The notes: generated by a model not told the origin, from the letters alone. A DNA stretch of 64,000 nucleotides from Cognataquiflexum nitidum (GCF_022538055.1 NZ_JAKZAM010000013.1:80626-144625), one strand, 5' to 3'; counted from the stretch's first letter, positions 53,096-61,534 are shown. A program made the numbers and translations.

Positions 53096-53177
53096 TGGGC
53101 CCACTTGGAATCGCCCCGATAGCTATCGCTGGGCAATCACCTACTGCCCCGAAAGCTTCCAGAGGAGTCAGTTGCTC
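53094..53177 (-). pseudogene. tRNA relic: partial copy of the neighbouring CAT tRNA, broken by two inserts
   Basis: Three blocks match the intact tRNA at 53513-53586 exactly and in order: 53094-53113 (T-arm and 3' acceptor half, including the trailing base), 53138-53146 (CACCTACTG) and 53165-53177 (13 bases of the D-arm/anticodon 5' side). Where the intact gene has 7 bases of the T-arm, the relic has 24 bases containing the palindrome CGATAGCTATCG; where it has 5 bases of the anticodon loop, the relic has 18 bases with CCCCGAAAGCTTCC. The 5' part of the tRNA is absent. It cannot yield a tRNA. Confidence 0.87.
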
Positions 53178-53470
53178 GTAAATTTTGTTCGTAATTTACT
53201 CACCAGTTCGGGATATGATTTAAGGTTTTGGATATAAATTTTGGACTTCATTTTTTTGATATGGATTTCGATTTTCCTTGCCTGTGAGAAATCATTTCAT
53301 TGGATAAAGTGAAACATTTCCCAATCCTCTGCCTTTTGAATGAAATTTAGATTTCCATATTTTTTTTGGATATGTTTTTCATTTCTTTCCTCTATGGATA
53401 GAGTGGTTACACCAGTGTAGAACTTACCAAGACTTTTCAAATAAAGAATGTAAACAAAAAAACTATCTAT
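53168..53470 (-). pseudogene. Decayed GIY-YIG nuclease gene inserted at the tRNA
   Basis: A 101-codon frame reads VYILYLKSLGKFYTGVT near the start, the GIY-YIG motif in Bacteroidota style, and QARKIEIHIKKMKSKIYIQ with a PELVSKL tail, which fits the C-terminal half of small single-domain GIY-YIG proteins. Two lesions are visible: no ATG is present at the expected start (ATA at 53468-53470), and TGA interrupts at 53297-53299. The frame then runs into the tRNA relic, whose TGA at 53168 ends it. The gene lies on the minus strand between the tRNA terminator and the relic. I judge it a dead mobile or homing-type nuclease. Confidence 0.82.
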
Positions 53471-53478
53471 TTTAAAAA

Positions 53479-53512
53479 ACTAAAAAACCGCTTAGAAATC
53501 TAAGCGGTTTTG
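53479..53512 (-). terminator. Terminator of the tRNA gene
   Basis: AAACCGCTTA and TAAGCGGTTT (53485-53494, 53501-53510) form a 10-bp stem that ends at the tRNA 3' end; in the minus-strand direction it is followed by TTTTTTA. Confidence 0.85.
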
Positions 53513-53586
53513 TGGGCCCACTTGGAATCGAACCAAGCACCTACTGATTATGAGTCAGTTGCTCTAACCGAATGAGCTATAGGCCC
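53513..53586 (-). tRNA. tRNA with CAT anticodon (elongator Met or Ile2)
   Basis: On the minus strand the 74-base gene starts GGGCCTATAGCTC and folds into all four arms: acceptor 5'-GGGCCTA with TGGGCCC (one G-T pair), D-arm AGCTCATTCGGTTAGAGC, anticodon stem CTGA/TCAG around loop CTCATAA, and T-arm CTTGG/CCAAG with TTCGATT loop. Discriminator base is A; CCA is not encoded. CAT may be elongator Met or, if C34 becomes lysidine, Ile for AUA codons. I cannot separate them by eye. Confidence 0.94.
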
Positions 53587-53673
53587 AAAATCTGCATGCG
53601 TTTTTTGAAAACTACCTTGCAAATGGGAGTGCAATGTTACATATTTGGTTTTAATTTTACAACCTGAGTGCAA

Positions 53674-54306
53674 ATGAAAAAACTTGAGAGTATCGATTTT
53701 TTGATCTTCGATTTAGGCAATGTAATCATTGATATTGATTATAGTTTCAGTATCAATGAGTTGAAAAAAATCCTTCCTGAAGCCAAACATCCATTGACAG
53801 ATAGATTTTTTCCCTCCACTTTTCACAAAGATTATGAGAAAGGTTTGATCAGTTCATCCCAATTCAGAAACGAAGTCAGAAATCTTTATCAGGAAGAGTG
53901 GACCGATGCACAAATTGACCATGCCTGGAACAGTCTTCTACAAAATATACCATTAGAGAGAATTGAGCTGTTGAAAAAACTAAGGATGGATTTTGGGACG
54001 GCTGTTCTAAGTAACACCAATGAAATACACATCGAGAAGTTTGATGAACTTCTTGTAAACCAAACAGGTGAAAAATCAATTTATGATCTTTGTGACAGGA
54101 TATTTTTGAGCCATCAAATGGGTTTGGCCAAACCTGATGAGGCTATTTATAAAGCAGTATTGAACGAAATCCAAATTGACCCGGAGAGGGTTCTGTTTTT
54201 TGATGATTTATACACAAACTTAGAAGGTGCAAAAAGAGTTGGGCTACAAACGTACCACATCACCCACGAAAGAGCATTAATCCAATTCTTTGAGAATGTA
54301 TACTAA
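53674..54306 (+). CDS. HAD-family hydrolase (subfamily IA)
   Basis: The 210-residue HAD hydrolase has motif I FLIFDLGNVIID with Asp as nucleophile, motif II VLSNTNEIH, a Lys in LAKPDEAIY and motif IV FFDDLYTNLEGAKR. Such enzymes remove phosphate from small metabolites, often sugar phosphates or nucleotides; the substrate is unknown. The ATG at 53674 is preferred to the GTG at 53668. Its end overlaps the next gene by eleven bases or so, pointing to co-expression with the M50 protease. Confidence 0.89.
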   Translation: MKKLESIDFLIFDLGNVIIDIDYSFSINELKKILPEAKHPLTDRFFPSTFHKDYEKGLISSSQFRNEVRNLYQEEWTDAQIDHAWNSLLQNIPLERIELLKKLRMDFGTAVLSNTNEIHIEKFDELLVNQTGEKSIYDLCDRIFLSHQMGLAKPDEAIYKAVLNEIQIDPERVLFFDDLYTNLEGAKRVGLQTYHITHERALIQFFENVY

Positions 54307-55414
54307 AAAAGAATACCTGATCCATATTTCACTTTTTGTCCTGACACTTGTCACCACCACTTTGGCCGGCGCAGAATGGTTATTTGGCAAATCAATATTA
54401 GCGGATGGGGAATATGCTTTGACCTGGGAGTATTTCTTCAAATCACTTCATTTCTCGGTGCCGTTTATTGGAATTTTACTTGTTCACGAATTGGGGCATT
54501 TGTTCACCTCATTACACTACAAAGTAAAAACCTCCATGCCGTTTTTTATTCCAGGTTGGTTGGGTTTTCTGGGTTCGCCTTCGATCGGTACTTTCGGGGC
54601 CATTATCAAATTGAAAAGCTATATCAACAGCCGTAAAAAGTATTTTGACATTGGCGTGGCAGGTCCGCTTGCAGGATTTATAATCGCTTTTGGTGTACTT
54701 TGGTATGGATTTACCCATCTTCCGGATGCAGATTATATTTATAAGATCCATCCCGAATACCTTGATCCAGACTTCAAGGGACACAGTGCCGAAGAAGGAT
54801 ATCTTAATATTGAGATGGGATATAACCTTTTATTTTTTGGAATGGAAAAGTTTCTTGCAGAACCGGAGAAAATGCCCAACATGTCAGAAATCATCCATTT
54901 TCCTTACATATTTGCCGGGTACTTAGCTTTGTTTTTTACAGCTTTGAACCTTCTTCCTATCGGACAATTGGATGGAGGCCATGTGGTTTTCGGTCTTTTC
55001 CCAAAGCATCACAAACAGATATCATTGGTTTTTTATATTGCATTTGTTTTCTATGCGGGGCTCGGTTCTATCAATCCCTATCAAAGTATTGACAGGCTTT
55101 TAATCAATATTCCCCTATATATAGGATTTCTTTATTTCTGCTTTAGCAGGTCAAGAATAATGGATACGCAGACAAAGTGGATGGTGATTTTGGTAATTGC
55201 TTCCGTTCAGTATGCACTTGTTTATGTCTTCCCAACATTACAGGGATATAGCGGATGGTTGCTTTTTGCTTTCCTTTTGGGAAGGGTGATGGGACTAGAG
55301 CATCCGGAGGTTTCAGGCTTAAAGCAATTGGATAGAACCAGAAAAATCCTCGGCTGGATCAGCATCATCATCTTTTTGCTTTGCTTTACCCCGCAGCCAT
55401 TTCAGATCAGTTGA
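54296..55414 (+). CDS. Site-2 protease (M50) family membrane metalloprotease
   Basis: The 372-residue membrane protein has the zinc motif HELGH (His64, Glu65, His68) in an early helix and the second motif NLLPIGQLDGGHVVFG, which brings the Asp zinc ligand. About eight further hydrophobic segments follow. The family cleaves transmembrane segments, often for signalling or stress. Start ATG at 54296 lies inside the HAD gene end. A TTG six bases earlier is possible. No PDZ domain is seen. Confidence 0.9.
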   Translation: MYTKKEYLIHISLFVLTLVTTTLAGAEWLFGKSILADGEYALTWEYFFKSLHFSVPFIGILLVHELGHLFTSLHYKVKTSMPFFIPGWLGFLGSPSIGTFGAIIKLKSYINSRKKYFDIGVAGPLAGFIIAFGVLWYGFTHLPDADYIYKIHPEYLDPDFKGHSAEEGYLNIEMGYNLLFFGMEKFLAEPEKMPNMSEIIHFPYIFAGYLALFFTALNLLPIGQLDGGHVVFGLFPKHHKQISLVFYIAFVFYAGLGSINPYQSIDRLLINIPLYIGFLYFCFSRSRIMDTQTKWMVILVIASVQYALVYVFPTLQGYSGWLLFAFLLGRVMGLEHPEVSGLKQLDRTRKILGWISIIIFLLCFTPQPFQIS

Positions 55415-55497
55415 AATTCAAAAAATTACTTGATTTCTTTTTTGAGAGGATAAAAAATCACTTTTTCATTCAGTAAATTTGAAATTCATCCGTCCAT

Positions 55498-56427
55498 ATG
55501 ATCTCAGCCTCTTTACCATCAGGTATTGCTTCCAAAAAATCAATAAAAGGTTTTGCCATGGCCTTGGCTGCCGCGGTATTTTGGGGAGTATCGGGTACCT
55601 GTGCGCAATACCTATTTGAACAAAAAGGAATCAATCCTGCTTGGCTCGTCTGTTGGAGATTGCTGTTGGCGGGGATAATTCTGATGACATTTACCATCAC
55701 CCGCAAAAACTCCGATGCTTTCAAGATTTGGAAAAATCCCAAAGATGCCTTAAAATTATTGTTCTTCAGCATTTTTGGTATGGTCGCCGTCCAATACACT
55801 TATTTCTACAGCATCAACCTTTCCAATGCCGCCACAGCAACAGTTTTGCAATATATTGGTCCTTTGATTGTAGTGGCGTTCTATGCTATACACCACAGGA
55901 GATGGCCTATTTTGGTAGAGTATGCTTCTTTAGCATTTGCGCTGACAGGTACTTTCCTGCTTGTCACCCATGGAAGTTTCCAACAGCTTGTAATCTCCGA
56001 AAAAGCCCTTTTTTGGGGAATCCTCTCTGCATTTTCATTGGCCTTCTACACCATCCAACCTGTTCGTTTACTTAGAAAATATTCCGCAGCCACGGTGACC
56101 GGTTGGGGAATGCTGATCGGGGGAATCGCATTCTCTTTTATCAGTAAGCCTTGGGATTTTCATGGAACTTGGGATGCCGGCACTTGGACTGCCTTTGCCT
56201 ACATCGTATTGTTTGGAAGTGTTATCGCCTTTTACTTTTTCCTTACTTCAGTGACCATTGTAGGTGCTCAAACAGCAAGTTTACTCTGTTCGGTAGAACC
56301 GCTGTCGGCCGCCGCAGTTGCAGTGATATGGCTTAACGTCTCTTTTGGTGCAATGGATTGGTTGGGAACACTCTTTATCCTGATCACCATATTTTTACTG
56401 ACATTGGGAACAAAGCAAAAATCCTAG
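55498..56427 (+). CDS. EamA-family (DMT) transporter
   Basis: The 309-residue inner-membrane protein has ten predicted helices in two EamA repeats: AMALAAAVFWGVSGTCAQYLF in the first and AFSLAFYTIQPVRLL with LCSVEPLSAAAVAVIWLNVSFG in the second. The superfamily exports amino acids or other metabolites; the substrate cannot be assigned. It stands between the M50 gene and a convergent hypothetical gene, with a terminator that serves mainly the minus strand. Confidence 0.92.
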   Translation: MISASLPSGIASKKSIKGFAMALAAAVFWGVSGTCAQYLFEQKGINPAWLVCWRLLLAGIILMTFTITRKNSDAFKIWKNPKDALKLLFFSIFGMVAVQYTYFYSINLSNAATATVLQYIGPLIVVAFYAIHHRRWPILVEYASLAFALTGTFLLVTHGSFQQLVISEKALFWGILSAFSLAFYTIQPVRLLRKYSAATVTGWGMLIGGIAFSFISKPWDFHGTWDAGTWTAFAYIVLFGSVIAFYFFLTSVTIVGAQTASLLCSVEPLSAAAVAVIWLNVSFGAMDWLGTLFILITIFLLTLGTKQKS

Positions 56428-56464
56428 AAAAAATGCCAACGGAATGAATCAAACCGTTGGCATT
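56426..56464 (-). terminator. Terminator for the minus-strand hypothetical gene
   Basis: An 11-bp stem AATGCCAACGG / CCGTTGGCATT (56432-56464) is followed by TTTTTTC in the minus direction. The plus-strand side has no T-run. Confidence 0.77.
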
Positions 56465-56483
56465 ACACAGTTCCTGTCGGATT

Positions 56484-57011
56484 TTAGAGATTAACATTCT
56501 TTTTAATCTGACTTTCCCTATATTTTATATAAGGCTTAATTATTTTTTCCCATTTCTGAATCAATGGCAATTCACCCAAATTGTCAGAAAATAATTCTGA
56601 GTCATAAAACTCCAACATTCTTGTTGCTGTCTTTTCTCCATAAATTTCAATTTTTAATATCAGGCTGTCAAGGACATGCAAAGCCTTCCCCTCCACGTTG
56701 AGAGGCCTTTCCATTTTGAGTAGCTTCACATCAGTAACTTTATCGAGGTCGATTTTGTGAATGGTATTTTCGGTTCCAAATTTCACATAAACCAAAATTT
56801 TTCTAGCCGAATCCATCCCTATAAAGTACATGTCTCTCCAATCATCGGTTTGGTCAAACTTAAGGTAATAATTGGTTTCAAGCTGCTCCAAAAACAGCTT
56901 TTGAGATTTGATTTTTTTGGATTGTTTCCTTTTAAAAATTATAAAAGGAATTGAAAATAAGATGATAAGGACCATGGAAATAACCAAGGACACAGGTTCT
57001 ATGTCAAACAT
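56484..57011 (-). CDS. Hypothetical protein with one N-terminal membrane helix
   Basis: This 175-residue protein has a hydrophobic N-terminal helix (LVISMVLIILFSIPFIIF) followed by a basic stop-transfer stretch (KRKQSKKIKSQK) and a mixed, soluble domain. I do not recognise the family. A bracketing terminator on its 3' side supports it as a real gene. Another hypothetical gene lies 132 bases upstream on the same strand. Confidence 0.72.
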   Translation of the reverse strand: MFDIEPVSLVISMVLIILFSIPFIIFKRKQSKKIKSQKLFLEQLETNYYLKFDQTDDWRDMYFIGMDSARKILVYVKFGTENTIHKIDLDKVTDVKLLKMERPLNVEGKALHVLDSLILKIEIYGEKTATRMLEFYDSELFSDNLGELPLIQKWEKIIKPYIKYRESQIKKNVNL

Positions 57012-57143
57012 GTTGTTGATTTTTTATAGTTTATGATAAAGTATAATACAGACAGATATGATTTGAATCAATTACAAATCAGAAAGTCCGTTTGAAGAGA
57101 TTTCAATACTCCAAGAGAATGAAATGCTTGTTTAAAAAAATGA

Positions 57144-57500
57144 TTACCAGAAATAATGGAAAGGATAAAGAAAAATATGGATGCTAAAAAACAGGTTACC
57201 CCTTTCCAGCCAATTGACTTTTAAGGAATCGTTTTCAACATGTGCAAGCCAAAAATCAAAAGGCACATTGGTAAGGTCAAACACCGTGTCCAAAATTTTA
57301 AATCCAGGAACATGGATATTGCAAGAAGAAAATTGAAGGCCCTGGTCAAATTCAGGAATCAAATCCGAATACGAAATTATCTTGTTTTTTTCTGTTCCAA
57401 TTTCTTGGCCAGATTCAAAAAAATAAGTTCCACCTATACCGGTAAACCCGATAAGGCCAATCAAAAAGAAGGAAAGAAATTTTGTAAGCCGGATTTTCAT
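57144..57500 (-). CDS. Hypothetical secreted or membrane protein (118 residues)
   Basis: The frame begins with a signal-like helix (FLSFFLIGLIGFTGIGGTYFF) and continues with a plausible small domain (GFKILDTVFDLTNVPFDFWLAHVENDS). The end is unusually aromatic (FSIHIFLYPFHYFW). No family is recognised. It may be a real exported protein or a partly decayed gene; the length and leader favour a gene. Confidence 0.5.
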   Translation of the reverse strand: MKIRLTKFLSFFLIGLIGFTGIGGTYFFESGQEIGTEKNKIISYSDLIPEFDQGLQFSSCNIHVPGFKILDTVFDLTNVPFDFWLAHVENDSLKVNWLERGNLFFSIHIFLYPFHYFW

Positions 57501-57644
57501 AAAATCCTATGAATTGAATCAAAATGAGTGATTTCTATTTTGACAACACAAATAACCTGCAAATTTTTCGCATAAAAAAATAAATCATTTCGGAAAAGAA
57601 ACTTCCCCTAAATACCCCATATCTTTCGACAAAATTCAAATCTT

Positions 57645-58607
57645 ATGATATTATCCATTGTCTTATTATTGATTGGATTTGTGGTCTTGATCTTCGGTGC
57701 GGACAAACTTGTCGACGCAGCCTCTGGGCTTGCCGCTAATTTTGGGATTCCCAATATTGTTATCGGATTGACAGTGGTGGCATTTGGTACCTCAGCCCCT
57801 GAACTCGTGGTCAACGTTTTTGCCGCGGCAAGCGGTTCCTCAGAAATGGTCATGGGTAATGTGTTGGGAAGTAACATTTTCAATGTTTTAGGGATTCTGG
57901 GAATTTCTGCCATCGTCTACCCTTTGACCGTCAAATCCAATACCACTTGGATCGAAATTCCGCTCAGCTTCTTGGCTGCATTGGTAGTATTGATTGTTGC
58001 CAATGATTTCTTATTCAATGATGGAGCTAAAAATCTGATTTCATTTGGAGATGGAATAATCCTGCTCTTGTTTTTCAGTATTTTTCTTGTCTATAATATC
58101 ATGGTTTCCAAGCAGCCGGGAGGCCTGACGGAATCTCTGGAAATAAGCAAATTCACCACGGGAAGCGCTATACTTTGGATTATCATCGGTCTTGCAGGTC
58201 TTGTTTTGGGTGGAAAACTGATCGTAGACAATGCTGTATCTCTTGCAGTGGAATTTGGTTTGTCACAAAGATTGATCGGTCTGACCATTGTATCCATCGG
58301 AACTTCTCTACCTGAACTCGCTACTTCTATAGCCGCAGTAAGAAAAAAGAAAGTGGACATAGCCATCGGAAATGTTGTGGGATCGAATATTTTCAACATA
58401 TTTTTTGTGTTGGGTATATCCTCTATAGTGAATCCAGTGGCCATCTCCGAACCAAACTTCATTGACATCTATATGAATATCCTGGCAGGCTTGCTGTTGT
58501 TTCTCTTTCTATTTACAGGCAAAGGAAGAAAACTCGAAAGATGGGAAGGTGGCGTCATGTTGGGATTATACGTTGTGTACTTGACAGCATTGATTATGGA
58601 ATGGTAA
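57645..58607 (+). CDS. Calcium/sodium antiporter (CaCA family, YrbG-like)
   Basis: The 320-residue membrane protein contains two alpha repeats with the ion-binding motifs FGTSAPELVVNVFAA plus GNVLGSNIFNVLG and IGTSLPELATSIAA plus GNVVGSNIFNIF. It exchanges Na+ or H+ for Ca2+ at the inner membrane. Ten helices and the length match the bacterial YrbG group. The LLM gene follows 28 bases later and may be co-transcribed. Confidence 0.94.
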   Translation: MILSIVLLLIGFVVLIFGADKLVDAASGLAANFGIPNIVIGLTVVAFGTSAPELVVNVFAAASGSSEMVMGNVLGSNIFNVLGILGISAIVYPLTVKSNTTWIEIPLSFLAALVVLIVANDFLFNDGAKNLISFGDGIILLLFFSIFLVYNIMVSKQPGGLTESLEISKFTTGSAILWIIIGLAGLVLGGKLIVDNAVSLAVEFGLSQRLIGLTIVSIGTSLPELATSIAAVRKKKVDIAIGNVVGSNIFNIFFVLGISSIVNPVAISEPNFIDIYMNILAGLLLFLFLFTGKGRKLERWEGGVMLGLYVVYLTALIMEW

Positions 58608-58635
58608 ATTGATTTCCGGTAAAAAGGGTTTGTTG

Positions 58636-59661
58636 ATGGAAATAGGAATTGACAGTTTTGCAGCGGCAGCGATCGGTGAAGGTGCGGATCAGACTAAGAA
58701 CAGTATGCAGGCTTTGGCTGAATTGCTCGAAAGGATCCAACTTGCCGATCAAGTGGGATTGGATGTTTTTGGAATCGGCGAACACCATAGAAAGGAGTTT
58801 CTGGACTCTGCCCCTGCCATGATTCTGGCTGCAGCGGCTGCACAAACAAAAAACATCAAACTTACCAGTGCTGTCACGGTACTCAGTGCGGCAGATCCGG
58901 TCCTGGTATTTCAAAATTTTGCCACACTAGACCTGATTTCAAAGGGTCGGGCTGAAATGGTCGTAGGCAGGGGTTCTTTCACAGAGGCTTTTCCTCTTTT
59001 TGGACTAAATCTTAAAGATTATGATGCGCTCTTTTCAGAAAAACTTGACCTCCTTCTCAAAATCAGAGACAATGAATTTGTGACTTGGTCAGGAAAATTC
59101 AGACCTGCTTTGCATCAACAAGCTATCTATCCAAGACCATTACAAGACCCATTTCCTGTTTGGTTGGGTGTTGGCGGTACACCAGAATCATTTGTCAGGG
59201 CCGGAACTTTGGGCTTGCCATTGATGGTCGCAGTGATTGGTGGGGAGACGCACCGGTTCAGTCCACTGGTTGATTTATATCGCGAAGCCGGACGAAGAGC
59301 CGGATATGGCCCCGAAAAACTTAAAGTCGGTCTCCATTCCTTGGGTTATGTCTCAGATAGCACAGAAAAAGCTGTTGCAGAATATTACCCCGGCTATGCA
59401 GTGACCTTCACGAGAATAGGAAAAGAACGTGGTTGGCCGCCAGTGACTTTTAGCAGGTTTGAAGCCCAAAGGGGAGAAAGAGGCGCATACTTAGTAGGCA
59501 ATCCTGAGGAAGTGGCCGAAAAAATCCTTCGCCACAGTGAATCCCTGGGTGGCTTGTCCAGGCTTTCTTTCCAAATGGACAACGCCAACCTTACCCATGC
59601 ACAATTGCTCAAAGCCATCGAGATTATCGGAACAAAGGTGAAGCCAATGGTTAACAGTTGA
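58636..59661 (+). CDS. LLM-class flavin-dependent oxidoreductase
   Basis: The 341-residue luciferase-like monooxygenase starts MEIGIDSFAAA and shows GLDVFGIGEHHRKEF, LTSAVTVLSAADPVLVFQNFATLDLISKGRAEMVVGRGSF-type pattern, and PVWLGVGGTPES. It uses FMN, or F420 in some relatives, to oxidise an unknown substrate. The ATG at 58636 is chosen; the alternative TTG at 58609 adds nine residues without support. Confidence 0.9.
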   Translation: MEIGIDSFAAAAIGEGADQTKNSMQALAELLERIQLADQVGLDVFGIGEHHRKEFLDSAPAMILAAAAAQTKNIKLTSAVTVLSAADPVLVFQNFATLDLISKGRAEMVVGRGSFTEAFPLFGLNLKDYDALFSEKLDLLLKIRDNEFVTWSGKFRPALHQQAIYPRPLQDPFPVWLGVGGTPESFVRAGTLGLPLMVAVIGGETHRFSPLVDLYREAGRRAGYGPEKLKVGLHSLGYVSDSTEKAVAEYYPGYAVTFTRIGKERGWPPVTFSRFEAQRGERGAYLVGNPEEVAEKILRHSESLGGLSRLSFQMDNANLTHAQLLKAIEIIGTKVKPMVNS

Positions 59662-60015
59662 TTGATTTCTAATCGGAGTAAAGGCTTAAAAGAAATATCA
59701 TATCTTCATTGAAATAACTTTAGGTAAATTTCTGATATGAGTATCCGTAAGGTTACATGCTGAACTTGACGACACTTTTTCGGATACGGATACTTGTTAA
59801 CAAAACCTATGCTAATAGTTCTACTGCCATTATTTTCCTGGCTACATGGAACAAGGTGGATACACATAATTTTTGATTTGTCTTTTTAAAAAATTTAAGC
59901 ATTTATTTCAAGCTCAAACAGTAAAATCCATAATTAAAAGTAATCAGGGTATAAATTATTCTTTCATAGAATTGCGAGCTTTACCTATTCTGTACATTGA
60001 AAAAGGCGAAAGCAT
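59662..60015. other. Intergenic spacer with a 10-bp inverted repeat
   Basis: AGTATCCGTA at 59740-59749 and TACGGATACT at 59785-59794 form a perfect inverted repeat with 35 bases between. No T-run follows. It may be a regulator site or the trace of a lost element. The rest of the 354-base spacer is AT-rich with no gene seen. Confidence 0.55.
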
Positions 60016-60552
60016 ATGAAAAAGGAAATTGATTTAGAAAATTTAGAACAAAATACGATCCCTTCAGGATCGGTATTTGGTACATTCAAGAACCATGTTG
60101 ATTCAAAGGAAACTATTTCCCTGATCCTAGATCGTGGATATAAAATTGACGAAATCGAAATCAATCCCCCAGATATGGGAACTCTAATTCCCAACCCAAG
60201 CAAAAATCATCATCCTTCCGGGAATGAATTTATGAATGAAACATTGAAAGGGCTAAAATTTGGCGCTATTTTCGGACTTATCTCCTCTATTGTTATAGTG
60301 GGTTTGGTATTGCTCACATCCGAAAAAAATGAAAACTCCAGTATTCTATTTTCTTTTTCCTCAGGAATAATAGTAGGAATAATTTGGGGAAGTATGTTGG
60401 GCTTTTTTATCGGCCCTCATTTACCTAAATCCATTTGGAGAATTTTCTCAAAATCTCCTTTAGACAATACTGTTACTGTCAGTTTTGAAGCCCACAACAT
60501 GGTTGACGCCTTATATTTTTCCAAAAAGGGGAGACTTAAAATAGTCCAATAA
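60016..60552 (+). CDS. YflT-like (general stress 17M) domain protein with two membrane helices
   Basis: The 178-residue protein starts with a soluble segment (SVFGTFKNHVDSKETISLILDRGYKIDEIEI) that resembles the YflT/GS17M domain of stress proteins, followed by two hydrophobic helices (FGAIFGLISSIVIVGLVLL and SSGIIVGIIWGSMLGFFIG) rich in Gly. A short C-terminal region ends it. These proteins are linked to envelope or osmotic stress in other bacteria; function here is unknown. Confidence 0.8.
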   Translation: MKKEIDLENLEQNTIPSGSVFGTFKNHVDSKETISLILDRGYKIDEIEINPPDMGTLIPNPSKNHHPSGNEFMNETLKGLKFGAIFGLISSIVIVGLVLLTSEKNENSSILFSFSSGIIVGIIWGSMLGFFIGPHLPKSIWRIFSKSPLDNTVTVSFEAHNMVDALYFSKKGRLKIVQ

Positions 60553-60811
60553 GTCAACATAGACTCTATTAGGATATTATATTTGATCTCTTTCCCGGAT
60601 ATTAGAGTTTGGGGCAGAACAGGTATATGTAGGAAGATTCACCAAAATTTACAAATTTACCTCCATCCCAACCTATCACAAACCAAAGAAAATCTTTCCA
60701 ACCGATCACCCGGACAAACCTTTCCCTGTCTTCCATAGCAAATCCTTCAAAACAGGTAAAAAAAATTCTGACTAAAAAAACAGTAAGTAGGATATTTTTC
60801 TTTTTTATCAA

Positions 60812-61477
60812 TCAGGAATATACGACAGGAACCTTATGGACATAATCGGTATGCTCTAAAATATCAACCAAGAAGCTTGCGGTAGCTTTGCGGGAGATGG
60901 TCAGGGAGGGCCTCCGGCCATGATCCAAAATCACCTTGGCTTCTTTTGGTTTTTGGCCGTTGGTGAGTCCGACCGGCCGGACAATGGTCCAATCCAAACC
61001 CGAATTACGGACCAAAGCCTCCTGTCTCTCATGCTCGAGGTAAGCAACAGACAGGTTGCTGTTATCAATCAGCCATGCAAACCATCCCGGAATATATGGC
61101 CTGCTGTCCCCCACTCCCCATGCAGAGGTAAAAATGAGTCTTTTGATGTCCTGCTCATAACATACTTTGATGAGGGTTTTCATCGTCATGGACAAAAAAT
61201 CCTCAGGTGTCCGTAAAGGTGACCAAGGAAAATCCGATTTGCGTGAAATGTTCAGACAACTGATCACCGCCTGACAGTTTTCCATCGCTAAATTCAAATC
61301 CCTCGGTATTCTGGTATCTCCTTCAAATACCTGAAGTCTCGGATCCTCCAACTGAATTTTCTTACCCACCCTGACCAAGGCATTGACATGATACCCTTTT
61401 TCCAATGCCCGTTGCAGCACTTCATTGCCTGTACGCCCTGTAGCACCTAATAATAAAATCCTCTTGATTGGTTCCAT
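60812..61477 (-). CDS. NAD(P)H-binding atypical SDR (NmrA/NAD-dependent epimerase-like)
   Basis: The 221-residue protein has the dinucleotide-binding motif LLLGATGRTGNEVLQRA at the start, an SSAWG-type FTSAWGVGD motif and VRPVGLTNGQK near the middle. Such proteins act as reductases or redox sensors. The upstream spacer holds a 20-base palindrome (61515-61534) that could be an operator. Substrate is unknown. Confidence 0.9.
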   Translation of the reverse strand: MEPIKRILLLGATGRTGNEVLQRALEKGYHVNALVRVGKKIQLEDPRLQVFEGDTRIPRDLNLAMENCQAVISCLNISRKSDFPWSPLRTPEDFLSMTMKTLIKVCYEQDIKRLIFTSAWGVGDSRPYIPGWFAWLIDNSNLSVAYLEHERQEALVRNSGLDWTIVRPVGLTNGQKPKEAKVILDHGRRPSLTISRKATASFLVDILEHTDYVHKVPVVYS

Positions 61478-61514
61478 GAATTAAAAAACAGAAAAAAGCT
61501 CCATTTAAGTAGAT

Positions 61515-61534
61515 ACTTTTTACTTGTAAAAAGT
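61515..61534. promoter_or_regulatory. Putative operator palindrome
   Basis: ACTTTTTAC-TT-GTAAAAAGT is a perfect 9-bp inverted repeat 38 bases upstream of the NAD(P)-binding gene. It resembles the sites used by HxlR/MarR-like regulators near such genes, but no regulator gene is in the window. Confidence 0.4.

Noticed and set aside
53297..53299. In-frame TGA in the GIY-YIG frame as a selenocysteine codon
   Set aside because: The frame also lacks a start codon and no SECIS-like hairpin was seen after it; loss of function is the simpler reading.
60602..60811. 69-codon minus-strand ORF with a signal-like start directly after the NAD(P)-binding gene
   Set aside because: TTG start, aromatic low-complexity tail and no recognisable domain; more likely a chance frame, though its position right after a stop codon keeps it possible.
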